Origin: Euryarchaeota archaeon UBA558
GTDB taxonomy: Archaea; Thermoplasmatota; Poseidoniia; Poseidoniales; Thalassarchaeaceae
DNA: 64,000 bases
Assembly (NCBI GenBank): GCA_002507175.1
Contig: DAZE01000021.1
Coordinates: 40,636 to 104,635 of the forward strand
Direction: 5' to 3'
Below the pieces are notes generated by a model. That model made no database searches and was not told where the DNA came from. It was given only the letters and a program-made list of their open reading frames with translations. Positions 36,629-44,567 of the stretch are shown one piece after another. How positions within the stretch are numbered: the first letter of the stretch is position 1; each line of letters begins with the position of its first letter. The position numbers and the translations under genes are program-made.

Positions 36629-37624
36629 CTGAATAACGATCATATTGGCGGAAAAATACTTGTCACTGGTTTCGAGCCGTTCGACGGAAAGGCTTCTAAT
36701 CACTCTTGGGATGTTGCGAAGGCCTCCATAGCGGGACCCATGGCCGACTTTTCAGTCGCCAAGATTCTATCCGTAGACGAAATTGGTTCATTGCAACCCA
36801 GTGAAGAAATCTCATCAGGATCCTTCAAAGGGGCACTTCTTCTTGGTGCCGCATACGAAAGGTCTGAGGTCTGTATAGAAATCCGAGCTGAGAACAAATT
36901 GGATATGGAAAATAAGGATAATTCTGGTAGGAAGATAAAATCGATTATTGAAAGCGGAACCCAAAATCACCTAGAAACAACATTCAGCCGACATCTAATA
37001 GATGAAATCGTAGAGGAACATGTTGATATGAAAGTAAGTTATGATTGTGGCAATTTTGTCTGCAACGAGACCTATTATCGAACGTTATCCACGGAAATAA
37101 AGAACAGGGCAGCGGGTATGGAAAAGATCCCCATCTTGTTTGTTCATCTACCACCAATCGAGAGAATTCCGTTTGACCGCCAGGTCGCTTTGGTAAAGAA
37201 ATTGTTGAAACAGATGATTTCTATCCCTAAGATGGACGTCGTGGGGGCATTAATCAAAGATGAATTTGGGAGAATCCTTGCCTGCAGAAGACCCCCGAAG
37301 GATCAATGGGCTGGGTACTGGGAATTCCCTGGAGGGAAAATCACAGAAGGGGAGTCTGACTATGCCGCTGTGGAAAGAGAAATCCTAGAGGAGTTATGCA
37401 TATCCATTTCTGCAACGAATGAGGTTGCCAGAATATCCCACAAATACGATGACAGGATTGTAAACCTAAGGATTATTGATTGTGGAGTCATTGATCCAAA
37501 TTCGATAATACTCATGGAGCATGATATGTCAAGATGGTTAGAGAAGGGTGAATTGGACCACGTGAACTGGCTACCCGCAGATCTACCTATTATCACAGCA
37601 TGGATGAATGAAGGCATACCTTGA
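36629..37624 (+). CDS. Pyroglutamyl-peptidase I (C15) fused to a Nudix hydrolase
   Basis: This fusion protein has about 331 residues. Residues 1-~205 match peptidase C15, which removes N-terminal pyroglutamate. The N-terminal KILVTGFEPFDGKASNHSW motif is present, and the catalytic triad is visible as Glu84 (VCIEIRAEN), Cys145 (GNFVCNETYY) and His173 (LFVHLPP). These positions are close to the classical 81/144/168. Residues ~208-331 are a MutT-like Nudix domain with ACRRPPKDQWAGYWEFPGG and Nudix box GKITEGE-x7-REILEEL. The usual G near the end of the box is C here. No ATG, GTG or TTG occurs between the stop at 36599 and ATG 36740, yet the C15 motif begins before 36740. CTG 36629 (or ATT 36626) is therefore proposed. 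A frameshift in the nearby T7/G7 runs is the alternative. Confidence 0.8.
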   Translation: MNNDHIGGKILVTGFEPFDGKASNHSWDVAKASIAGPMADFSVAKILSVDEIGSLQPSEEISSGSFKGALLLGAAYERSEVCIEIRAENKLDMENKDNSGRKIKSIIESGTQNHLETTFSRHLIDEIVEEHVDMKVSYDCGNFVCNETYYRTLSTEIKNRAAGMEKIPILFVHLPPIERIPFDRQVALVKKLLKQMISIPKMDVVGALIKDEFGRILACRRPPKDQWAGYWEFPGGKITEGESDYAAVEREILEELCISISATNEVARISHKYDDRIVNLRIIDCGVIDPNSIILMEHDMSRWLEKGELDHVNWLPADLPIITAWMNEGIP

Positions 37625-37625
37625 C

Positions 37626-38114
37626 CTATTTTCTGCGTTTCGAGACCCACACGGATGAGCTCCCATCATCATTCATGGATGAGTCATCGTTCGGGTATCG
37701 AGGAAATTCTTCTCTGCCATTGTGATAAGTTAGTTCAGTAAGGTAGCTATCTAGATTTTCTCGTGTAACAGTCACATCAATGCATCCCCCCATGGGTGGA
37801 TCCTCCAAGACGAATGAGCACCTGCCCACGGTTGCAGCTTGCCTTGATAGTGAAAAATGGGTTGTCTCACCATCAGAATGTAGGGTCATTGCATCCAAAG
37901 CGGTATCCAATATCCTATTCTTCCTACAATTTTCGATTATTCCGTTGAGACTCATTACATCAGAGATCATTCTAGTGGGGGTTGAATTGGATGGGAATCT
38001 ACTCCTGGGAGGAATTTCTTCGGGATTCCAGTCAGGAAAGAATTGTTGAGTCGCAGCCACAACTAATTCTGGATGCTCGTGTGGAAGGAGATTTGTTGCA
38101 ACAACGATTCTCAT
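37626..38114 (-). CDS. UPF0201 family protein (COG1931-like)
   Basis: The protein has 162 residues. Its NRILDTALDAM and HFSLSRQAATVGRCSF segments, followed by the MGGCIDVTV strand, match the archaeal UPF0201 pattern (R-I-L-D-T-A ... L-N-K-Q-A-A ... G-P-I-x-V). The biochemical role of the family is not established. The frame opens at 38156, but ATG 38114 (MRIVVATNLLPHEHPE) gives the family's normal N-terminus. A serine- and charge-rich C-terminal tail is extra. It converges on the C15-Nudix gene with 1 nt between stops. Confidence 0.75.
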   Translation of the reverse strand: MRIVVATNLLPHEHPELVVAATQQFFPDWNPEEIPPRSRFPSNSTPTRMISDVMSLNGIIENCRKNRILDTALDAMTLHSDGETTHFSLSRQAATVGRCSFVLEDPPMGGCIDVTVTRENLDSYLTELTYHNGREEFPRYPNDDSSMNDDGSSSVWVSKRRK

Positions 38115-38179
38115 GGTACCAACGGGGCACATGATGTACATCATATCTACCTTCAACAGGTCACATTCATTTCAAAGAA

Positions 38180-38860
38180 ATGTTTCCGAAGGGCATGACT
38201 AACAGATCGTTTCCAGTTTCAGTGGCATTGTTGTTCACCCCTACAATTATTCTGCTGGCAATTAGAATGATATTGCCCACGGTCGACTCCATCTTAAATT
38301 CTGATAGAAATAGCATGGTAATCCTCCACGGGGGCGCTATTTTCATCGGAATTTTATTGATATTGAGGGGAAATAGGAGCAAGGACCATGAATATCTAAG
38401 ATCAAGTGCAATTAACAGACTCAACAAGATTTACAATCAGGAGGACGCGGGGTTATGGTCTAGAGCCGATGAAGCATTGGCAAAGCTTGAGACTAGGAGG
38501 ACTAGGGGAGGGAAATTGAATATTCCTAGTGATGTATCCAGCATAAACAAGGAATCTATTGAACTCGACATAGGGAAGAAAGAGCCGGCCGACATCAGGA
38601 TAAGCGGAGTAGATCTTGCTTTTGACGTAGGACATGGCGTTGATGAGAGAAAGGCCCAACAAATCCCAGGAGAGAAGGTCAAAACACGAGGTTTATCCGC
38701 ATGGATAGACAAGCGAGCAGAAAAAATAGCAACCAAAAGGGCAAACAGAGGAAAAATCAATGCTGAGGTGGGTACAACTGTGCCTGGTGTCTGTAGGGTC
38801 TGTGGAATACCGCAAATTAAGAGTGGAACTAATTGTGCATTTTGTGGAGCAAATAAGTAA
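38180..38860 (+). CDS. Two-helix membrane protein with C-terminal zinc ribbon
   Basis: The protein has 226 residues. Two membrane segments (about 12-33 and 46-62) are followed by a long, basic, helical cytoplasmic region. The C-terminal C-R-V-C-G ... N-C-A-F-C-G pair forms a zinc ribbon at about residues 207-223. Its function is unknown. The layout, membrane anchor plus cytoplasmic ribbon, suggests a scaffold that binds RNA or protein near the membrane. dnaJ follows after 52 nt. Confidence 0.75.
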   Translation: MFPKGMTNRSFPVSVALLFTPTIILLAIRMILPTVDSILNSDRNSMVILHGGAIFIGILLILRGNRSKDHEYLRSSAINRLNKIYNQEDAGLWSRADEALAKLETRRTRGGKLNIPSDVSSINKESIELDIGKKEPADIRISGVDLAFDVGHGVDERKAQQIPGEKVKTRGLSAWIDKRAEKIATKRANRGKINAEVGTTVPGVCRVCGIPQIKSGTNCAFCGANK

Positions 38861-38912
38861 AGCCTGCGTCGGATTGAAAGAGAACCCCCTTGAGCATTAG
38901 TACGGGGTGCAC

Positions 38913-40046
38913 ATGGCAAAGAGGGACTACTACGAGGTCCTCGGACTCGATCGCAATGCGTCTCAAGATGACGTAAAAAGAGCATTCCGGTCATTGGCAA
39001 GAAAATTCCATCCGGATAAGAATCCCGACGATCCGGACTCTGAATCCAAATTCAAAGAAGTACAAGAAGCATATGCAATTCTATCCAATCCTGATGAAAA
39101 ATCCAAGTATGACAGATATGGCCATAACAGGCCAGGAGGGAACCCATTTGGTCCCGATGGATTCCAAGGAGTTGACATCAACATCGAGGATCTATTTGGA
39201 GGAGGTTTTGAGAGTATCTTCGGAAGTATATTCGGAGGACGTAGGTCCAGAGGCAGTGAGAGAGGGTCGGACCTCCTATACAGACATTCCATTTCATTTG
39301 AAGAGGCCTTTACGGGTTTAGATGCGGATATTGAGATCGAAGTCATGTCCGTCTGCGAGTCTTGTGATGGCTCAGGAGCTTTTACTCCTGACGATCTAGA
39401 GGTTTGTGCCACTTGTGAGGGCCATGGCCGACTCAGAAGAATGCAAAGAGTAGGCCCATTTACCCAACAAGTCGTTTCAGATTGCCCTGCTTGCAATGGA
39501 AAAGGGAGTACGATTGCAAGGAGCTGCACATCTTGCAGAGGAGATGGCCGAATAAACAAAAACAAGAAGGTTAGGTTCTCCATACCCCCTGGCATTGAGT
39601 CTGGAACCCGCCTGAGGATGAGCGGGTATGGCGAGGCATCGAGGGATGCCCGGGGCCCTTCTGGCCACTTGTACATCGAAATATCCCACAAAAGCCACGA
39701 GTGGTTCGAAAGAGACGGTAGTGACCTGTTGATGGCCCTACCAATCAATTTCGTTGACTTAACGCTCGGATGCGAACTAGAGTTGCCCCATGTAGACGGT
39801 GAAGATTTGAAAATCAAGGTTCCCAAGGGGTCAATGCCAGGAGACACTGTATCGATCAAAGGGAGAGGGTTTCCAAACAACCGTCGCTCTGGGAGGGGAG
39901 ATGTCACAGTGGTTTTGAGGTTGAAATCCTCAGGGAAAATATCAAGAAAGGCCAAAAAGGCCCTTGAGGAGCTCAGAGTATTGATAGATGATGGGAAGGA
40001 AACTCATGAATCGGCAATGGATGAAGCAAAACGCAGACGAAGGTAA
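38913..40046 (+). CDS. dnaJ: Chaperone DnaJ (Hsp40)
   Basis: This is the co-chaperone that stimulates DnaK ATPase activity and delivers substrates. The 377-residue protein has all the classical parts: a J domain with KFHPDKNP (HPD motif, about residues 33-35), a Gly/Phe-rich linker (FGGGFESIFGSIFGG), four C-x-x-C-x-G-x-G zinc motifs (CESCDGSG, CATCEGHG, CPACNGKG, CTSCRGDG), and the C-terminal beta domains. ATG 38913 (MAKRDYYEVLG) is the family start; a GTG 6 nt upstream is also in frame. No dnaK or grpE is nearby. The stop codon abuts the convergent gene's stop. The bacterial-type chaperone is common in mesophilic archaea and probably came by ancient transfer. Confidence 0.96.
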   Translation: MAKRDYYEVLGLDRNASQDDVKRAFRSLARKFHPDKNPDDPDSESKFKEVQEAYAILSNPDEKSKYDRYGHNRPGGNPFGPDGFQGVDINIEDLFGGGFESIFGSIFGGRRSRGSERGSDLLYRHSISFEEAFTGLDADIEIEVMSVCESCDGSGAFTPDDLEVCATCEGHGRLRRMQRVGPFTQQVVSDCPACNGKGSTIARSCTSCRGDGRINKNKKVRFSIPPGIESGTRLRMSGYGEASRDARGPSGHLYIEISHKSHEWFERDGSDLLMALPINFVDLTLGCELELPHVDGEDLKIKVPKGSMPGDTVSIKGRGFPNNRRSGRGDVTVVLRLKSSGKISRKAKKALEELRVLIDDGKETHESAMDEAKRRRR

Positions 40047-42191
40047 TCATATCCATGCCAATGCTTCCCTTGGAACAATCGCCACAGATTCACCCTTTAC
40101 CCTGCCAGTGAACTCTAATTCTACGGTTTCTGGAATTGTGTCCAATTTCAACTGGAACATAATGGTCTGCCCCTCGCTCAGATCGCCCAGCATAACTTCA
40201 TCGTCGCTGAATATCGATTTCGATGATAATTCGACAATTTTGGATCGAGTACCGTCTGGATATGATAGCCTAAGGCATGCTAATTTCCAATCAACTTTAG
40301 CATAGATGCCGAACGTCAGGACCCCATTCTTTGCATCGTCAAGCCACATGCCAATGTCACCCATAGGATTTGATACCGAGACGCTGGCGATATCCATCTC
40401 AGGCAGCCCTTTCTCAATGAGGAAACTCGCTCTTGATGTGGTCAAACCGTGTCCATGGAAACTCATCAGCGCACTCTCTAAATTTCCTTCGGATTCTCTC
40501 CTCCTCAACTCATTTACAATATTCTCGATGGCACCCTTATTAATTGGATCAACAGGGGTTTTGCCGAGGATTCTCCTCATTATCTCCTTCCTCATGAAGA
40601 AGGCGACTAAGACTGATGGCGCCAATAGGAATAGCCCTGCGAAAATGTAGTAGGGCGTGGCTTTAGATGATAGATCTACAAATACTCCGGAATCTAAAGG
40701 CTGAGGTTGGCTTGTAGTTAAAATAAACGAATATGCCCCAACATTTTGAGGGGATCCCTCAACCCTAATTGCGTGGATCCCCATCGGAAGGAATAGTTGT
40801 GATCCATTGCTCGAATTTTTGATTTGATATGTTCCTGATTGCGTCAATTCTTGTATCTGGATACTTGCTGACCCTGATTCTGCCACAGCACGCATTAATG
40901 ATCCTGATTCGGAATTTATCGAAATGAGATAAGTATCGATCATGTCCATGCCGAACACATCTCCTTGAAGTCGATATGTCGATACAGCAGGACCTGATTC
41001 ATTTGAATCAACAACCATTTCTGGCCAATAATTGATCCTTGAATTATCAGTGGGCAAGTTATCTGGGGCATCACCAAAATATACTAGATCCCCGCGAAGT
41101 AACAACCCTGAGAAGTCAGTTGAGTTTGATGTAAGCTTAACTTCTCCAGAGTAAATCATAGGGGTCATCGCATGAAATCTAATTTCCAGTGAAATGGCTC
41201 CTGAAGAGGTAATTCCAGCATCCGGACCAAGATCTTCCGAAACCTCCCCGTTCAACAAGTGTTCGTGAACGGATACAAAGGAGTCATTATTTCCATGGTT
41301 AAAAATCTGAACCTCATAGGTAAAACGGCCGCCTACGGGTATCAAAAAAGAATCCACGTCACTCTGTTTATGGCTAATTCCTGTGAATTTATAGTTTGAT
41401 TTCGGCTGATGTATTCTGTTCGAAGAGTAATTGTGTTTTGCTGGGGCGTCTGCTTCATTATGTGATACAAACACATTTGCCATGTACACCGAATCTCTTC
41501 GATCCGCTTCTGCTGAAGAAACCACCATCCATATTTCCTCGTTAGAGCCTGCAACTACGGCCAGATCCCTAATCTCATGAACACCATTTTGAAGGGAACT
41601 TGTCAACCTCCCGGCCATTAATCGTGATCCATCAGATGCAATTTTCCAGATCTCAATTATCACGGGGGCCTCGGATTGGAATTCCTCGATGTAAGTCGAA
41701 CTGTTTGCTGAAATCAACCAATAATCCCTATCTCCACCAGTATTTAGCCATCCAGACATCCTCTTGGTCGTTAGTTTTGACATTTCACACAATGAGTCGA
41801 TACAACCTTGTGTGATAGGTAGACTGTTGTTGGTTTTGGCCGTCGTCAACGAGTCCTCAATGTCTACTGTCTCATGGATGTAGTCAGCATCAGAAGTTAA
41901 TACTCTTGCATGAGCAACTCCGGATGAACCGGGAGCACTGACAACTCGGTAGTCCAGTACCCCCTCAGCATTACCAGACCATGAAAAACTATCTGCAAAG
42001 GTCGAATTGATTTCTGAAATCACCTCCAGAGTATGACCAGAACAACTTCCTTGATCACATATCAGAGTGATGTAAGTTGGGCCTGAAACCAATACGCTCT
42101 CAACATCTGAATCCACGTTCTGGGCATATGTAATTGGGCTAGCTAACAATGGGATGAGAACAATCACAAACATTGGGACCGCGCATCTCAT
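40047..42191 (-). CDS. Type I membrane protein with large outside domain and ~180-residue cytoplasmic domain
   Basis: The protein has 714 residues. The signal peptide covers about 1-23 (ending ITYAQ). About 500 outside residues follow with cysteine pairs and repeated beta domains; SGWLNTGGDRDYWLIS and LQGDVFGMDMIDTYLIS resemble bacterial pre-peptidase C-terminal (PPC) domains. A membrane helix lies at about 530-550 (YYIFAGLFLLAPSVLVAFF). The cytoplasmic part contains a helical segment (NKGAIENIVNELRRRESEG) and a beta-rich C-terminus. A receptor-like design is suggested, but no known signalling domain is recognised. The ATG at 42191 overlaps the start of the divergent arcS. Confidence 0.8.
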   Translation of the reverse strand: MRCAVPMFVIVLIPLLASPITYAQNVDSDVESVLVSGPTYITLICDQGSCSGHTLEVISEINSTFADSFSWSGNAEGVLDYRVVSAPGSSGVAHARVLTSDADYIHETVDIEDSLTTAKTNNSLPITQGCIDSLCEMSKLTTKRMSGWLNTGGDRDYWLISANSSTYIEEFQSEAPVIIEIWKIASDGSRLMAGRLTSSLQNGVHEIRDLAVVAGSNEEIWMVVSSAEADRRDSVYMANVFVSHNEADAPAKHNYSSNRIHQPKSNYKFTGISHKQSDVDSFLIPVGGRFTYEVQIFNHGNNDSFVSVHEHLLNGEVSEDLGPDAGITSSGAISLEIRFHAMTPMIYSGEVKLTSNSTDFSGLLLRGDLVYFGDAPDNLPTDNSRINYWPEMVVDSNESGPAVSTYRLQGDVFGMDMIDTYLISINSESGSLMRAVAESGSASIQIQELTQSGTYQIKNSSNGSQLFLPMGIHAIRVEGSPQNVGAYSFILTTSQPQPLDSGVFVDLSSKATPYYIFAGLFLLAPSVLVAFFMRKEIMRRILGKTPVDPINKGAIENIVNELRRRESEGNLESALMSFHGHGLTTSRASFLIEKGLPEMDIASVSVSNPMGDIGMWLDDAKNGVLTFGIYAKVDWKLACLRLSYPDGTRSKIVELSSKSIFSDDEVMLGDLSEGQTIMFQLKLDTIPETVELEFTGRVKGESVAIVPREALAWI

Positions 42192-44049
42192 GACGTTCCC
42201 AGATGCCCCTCACCTTAGAATCCTTCAAGCGATTGATTACATTCCATCAAACATGGTCACCATACCATCGTTGGGAAGGACCGTGACCTCGAGGGTTAGG
42301 TTTGCCAGAATTTTCGCACTTGGTGATAGATCCAATCCCAGTGCCAACACCCCCTCAATGGTATTGATGGATGACGACGATCCTTTGGAGGTAGCGTATG
42401 CACCTTTCCGTATGTCCAGAGACTCAAGCAAAACTCCAGCCGAATTAAAAATGAAAACTCGAGCAAAGTTGTGCCCGCCTTTCAATGACATTGTGACATG
42501 GAAGGCTAGTGAAGGCCTTTCTCTTCCACCTAGCCTGATTGAATCAGACGCAGGAATTTTCCCCCATGGTAACGCCTTCCTACCCATAACTGCCCAATCC
42601 CTCTTTCATGATTCAAATCTTTCAAACATAGAGTTTGAACCCTCAATCATTTGTTTTGTAGACTCCTTACAACTTGTAAATAATGATAATTTATTGATCA
42701 AATCCCTACATTCCGTGAAGCGGAGATTCCCCTCATCGTTAATCTGGATGCCTGGAGTTTCAGGTCCCGATAATTGTTCACTCTTAGCCTGGTTGGGGGT
42801 GGACCTCATGGATCTAATTAGAGTAAAAAGGGCATTCTCCAAAGGAATCCACATATCCGCTTTTGGACCAATAAAAATAGACAAATCTATGAATCAGACG
42901 CAGGCTTGGGAGAAGCAAATACAGTTTTGGAAAGACTCAATCAACACAACGAGAGAAGCAATTCGTGTTGGGAACATAAGGCGAATTGTCGAAGCAACCT
43001 GCCTATCAAGCCCACGCTCTGTTCAAAGATTGAGGAGACATGATAATTTCATGTCTAAAATTGCAATAAGCGATCCAGGGAATGCTGGCCTTGCATCGTC
43101 GATGCCACCCGGTACGGTGCTTGAGTGTAATTCACGAGATACAAGAGATGATCCATTAATTAGGTACTGGCAAGACAGGGTGACCGAGAATTGGAATCCA
43201 AACCCACATCAATCTAAGATAGCGGTTTTGCTCCCTTGTTCGGCAGTCAAACCATACAGAAAGTCCCCTAGTCATTCTAGGTTCAGACATGCAATAAATT
43301 CACGTTCGGTCAGTGAAATAATGATCACTGCCCCGCTGGGAATTGTCCCTAGGGACCTAGAAGTGTTGTGGCCTGCCTCATCATACGACATTCCAGTCAT
43401 TGGGGAGTGGGATTCAGATGAATTACATACAATCAAAACCATGTTGTCCAAAATAAATTCAAGGGTAGGTTTTGAGGTGGTAATTAATCATTCAGGAATT
43501 GAAATTGAGCTAGAAGACACCGTGGTTATCAACACGAGGGAATCCGATTCGGCAGGGTCTGAGAGTGCTCTGAAAAGACTTTCCGAGGCAGTCCGTGAGA
43601 ATGTGGGTTCCTATGGACTTAAAGAACCAAAAAGATCTGTCGCACTATTGGCATCTTTCAGGTCAATATCAAGACACTTGCTGGGCGGAGATCAATGGCT
43701 CTCGAACGCAAAGATCACGGGTAAAGCACCCGACTACAGGATTATGATAGAATCCGACCAAATCGCACTCTGGGATAGCAAAAGGGGTAGATTTGCGTTT
43801 TCAAAGGCCGCATTAGAGGTGCTAAAGCATACGAATCTACTCCCCAAGGTAGAATTGATAGAGGGCTTCAAGTGGTCAGGAGACTTATTTTCTACCAACA
43901 TATCGAGTTATTCAGGATCACCAAGAATAGGGGATGACATGTTGGTATACCAAGGCGGGATTTTAGTCGGATCCGCTAGGGCTGTAGCCCCTGCATGGGA
44001 ATGGCCGACTGCCCCTGGCGCCCTTGCTAGGGCACGCCACAGAGTCTAA
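42190..44049 (+). CDS. arcS: Archaeosine synthase (ArcS-type tRNA-guanine transglycosylase paralogue)
   Basis: ArcS converts preQ0 at position 15 of archaeal tRNA toward archaeosine. The ~619-residue protein has the ArcS hallmark LLPCSAVKPYRKSPSHSRF (about residues 348-366). Its TGT-like N-terminal barrel is degenerate: it has WMPGVSGPDNCSLLAWLGVD, and the catalytic TGT aspartates are not evident, as expected for ArcS. The C-terminal ~110 residues resemble a PUA RNA-binding domain (GDDMLVYQGGILVGSARA). ATG 42190 is chosen; its first bases overlap the divergent gene's start (CATG), and the frame also opens at 42154. The start is uncertain because the first ~35 residues are poorly conserved. 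ArcS partners such as RaSEA are not in the window. Confidence 0.85.
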   Translation: MTFPDAPHLRILQAIDYIPSNMVTIPSLGRTVTSRVRFARIFALGDRSNPSANTPSMVLMDDDDPLEVAYAPFRMSRDSSKTPAELKMKTRAKLCPPFNDIVTWKASEGLSLPPSLIESDAGIFPHGNAFLPITAQSLFHDSNLSNIEFEPSIICFVDSLQLVNNDNLLIKSLHSVKRRFPSSLIWMPGVSGPDNCSLLAWLGVDLMDLIRVKRAFSKGIHISAFGPIKIDKSMNQTQAWEKQIQFWKDSINTTREAIRVGNIRRIVEATCLSSPRSVQRLRRHDNFMSKIAISDPGNAGLASSMPPGTVLECNSRDTRDDPLIRYWQDRVTENWNPNPHQSKIAVLLPCSAVKPYRKSPSHSRFRHAINSRSVSEIMITAPLGIVPRDLEVLWPASSYDIPVIGEWDSDELHTIKTMLSKINSRVGFEVVINHSGIEIELEDTVVINTRESDSAGSESALKRLSEAVRENVGSYGLKEPKRSVALLASFRSISRHLLGGDQWLSNAKITGKAPDYRIMIESDQIALWDSKRGRFAFSKAALEVLKHTNLLPKVELIEGFKWSGDLFSTNISSYSGSPRIGDDMLVYQGGILVGSARAVAPAWEWPTAPGALARARHRV

Positions 44050-44108
44050 ACGTCTGCGTAGCGGTTAAAGAGGGGCAGCAGATCGGCACGAACTGGAGGA
44101 TACCCATT

Positions 44109-44567
44109 ATGGCGAGGATGCACAGCGGGGGCAAGGGACAAAGCGGGTCAACAAGACCTTTTATCAACACTCCACCAGAGTGGTCAGAAACGGACAAAGA
44201 TAGCATTGAGTCAATGATCCTGAAGTATTCAAAGGAAGGCAAGTCGTCCTCCGAGATAGGCATTATACTTAGAGATCAACATGCGATTCCAGATGTCAAA
44301 TTAGCAACTGGTGAAAGAATATCCGCCATAATCGCTCGGAATGGAATGAAACCAAGCTACCCCGAGGATATGATGAACCTCATGAGGCAGGCGCAGAGGA
44401 TAATTGACCATCTGGAATCCGGCAACAAGAAAGATATCCATAATCGTCGGCAACTTGAGTTGACAGAATCTAGGCTTAGAAGGCTGGCTAGGTACTACCG
44501 AGATAACGGTAAAATTCCAGGAGATTGGACTTACAAAAGGGACCAACTTAGGTTAATGATCCAATGA
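44109..44567 (+). CDS. rps15: Small ribosomal subunit protein uS15 (S15P/S13e)
   Basis: The protein has 152 residues, the archaeal/eukaryotic length with an N-terminal extension. MARMHSGGKGQSGSTRP is the typical start, followed by IGIILRDQHAIPDVK and the conserved C-terminal LTESRLRRLARYYR helix that binds 16S rRNA. GGAGGA lies about 8 nt before the ATG and is a good ribosome binding site. Its stop (TGA) directly abuts the stop of the convergent membrane-protein gene. Confidence 0.96.
   Translation: MARMHSGGKGQSGSTRPFINTPPEWSETDKDSIESMILKYSKEGKSSSEIGIILRDQHAIPDVKLATGERISAIIARNGMKPSYPEDMMNLMRQAQRIIDHLESGNKKDIHNRRQLELTESRLRRLARYYRDNGKIPGDWTYKRDQLRLMIQ

Noticed and set aside
38963..39955. 330-codon minus-strand frame inside dnaJ
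   Set aside because: It is antisense to a clear DnaJ with all motifs intact; its composition (P, S, L rich) is typical of a shadow frame.
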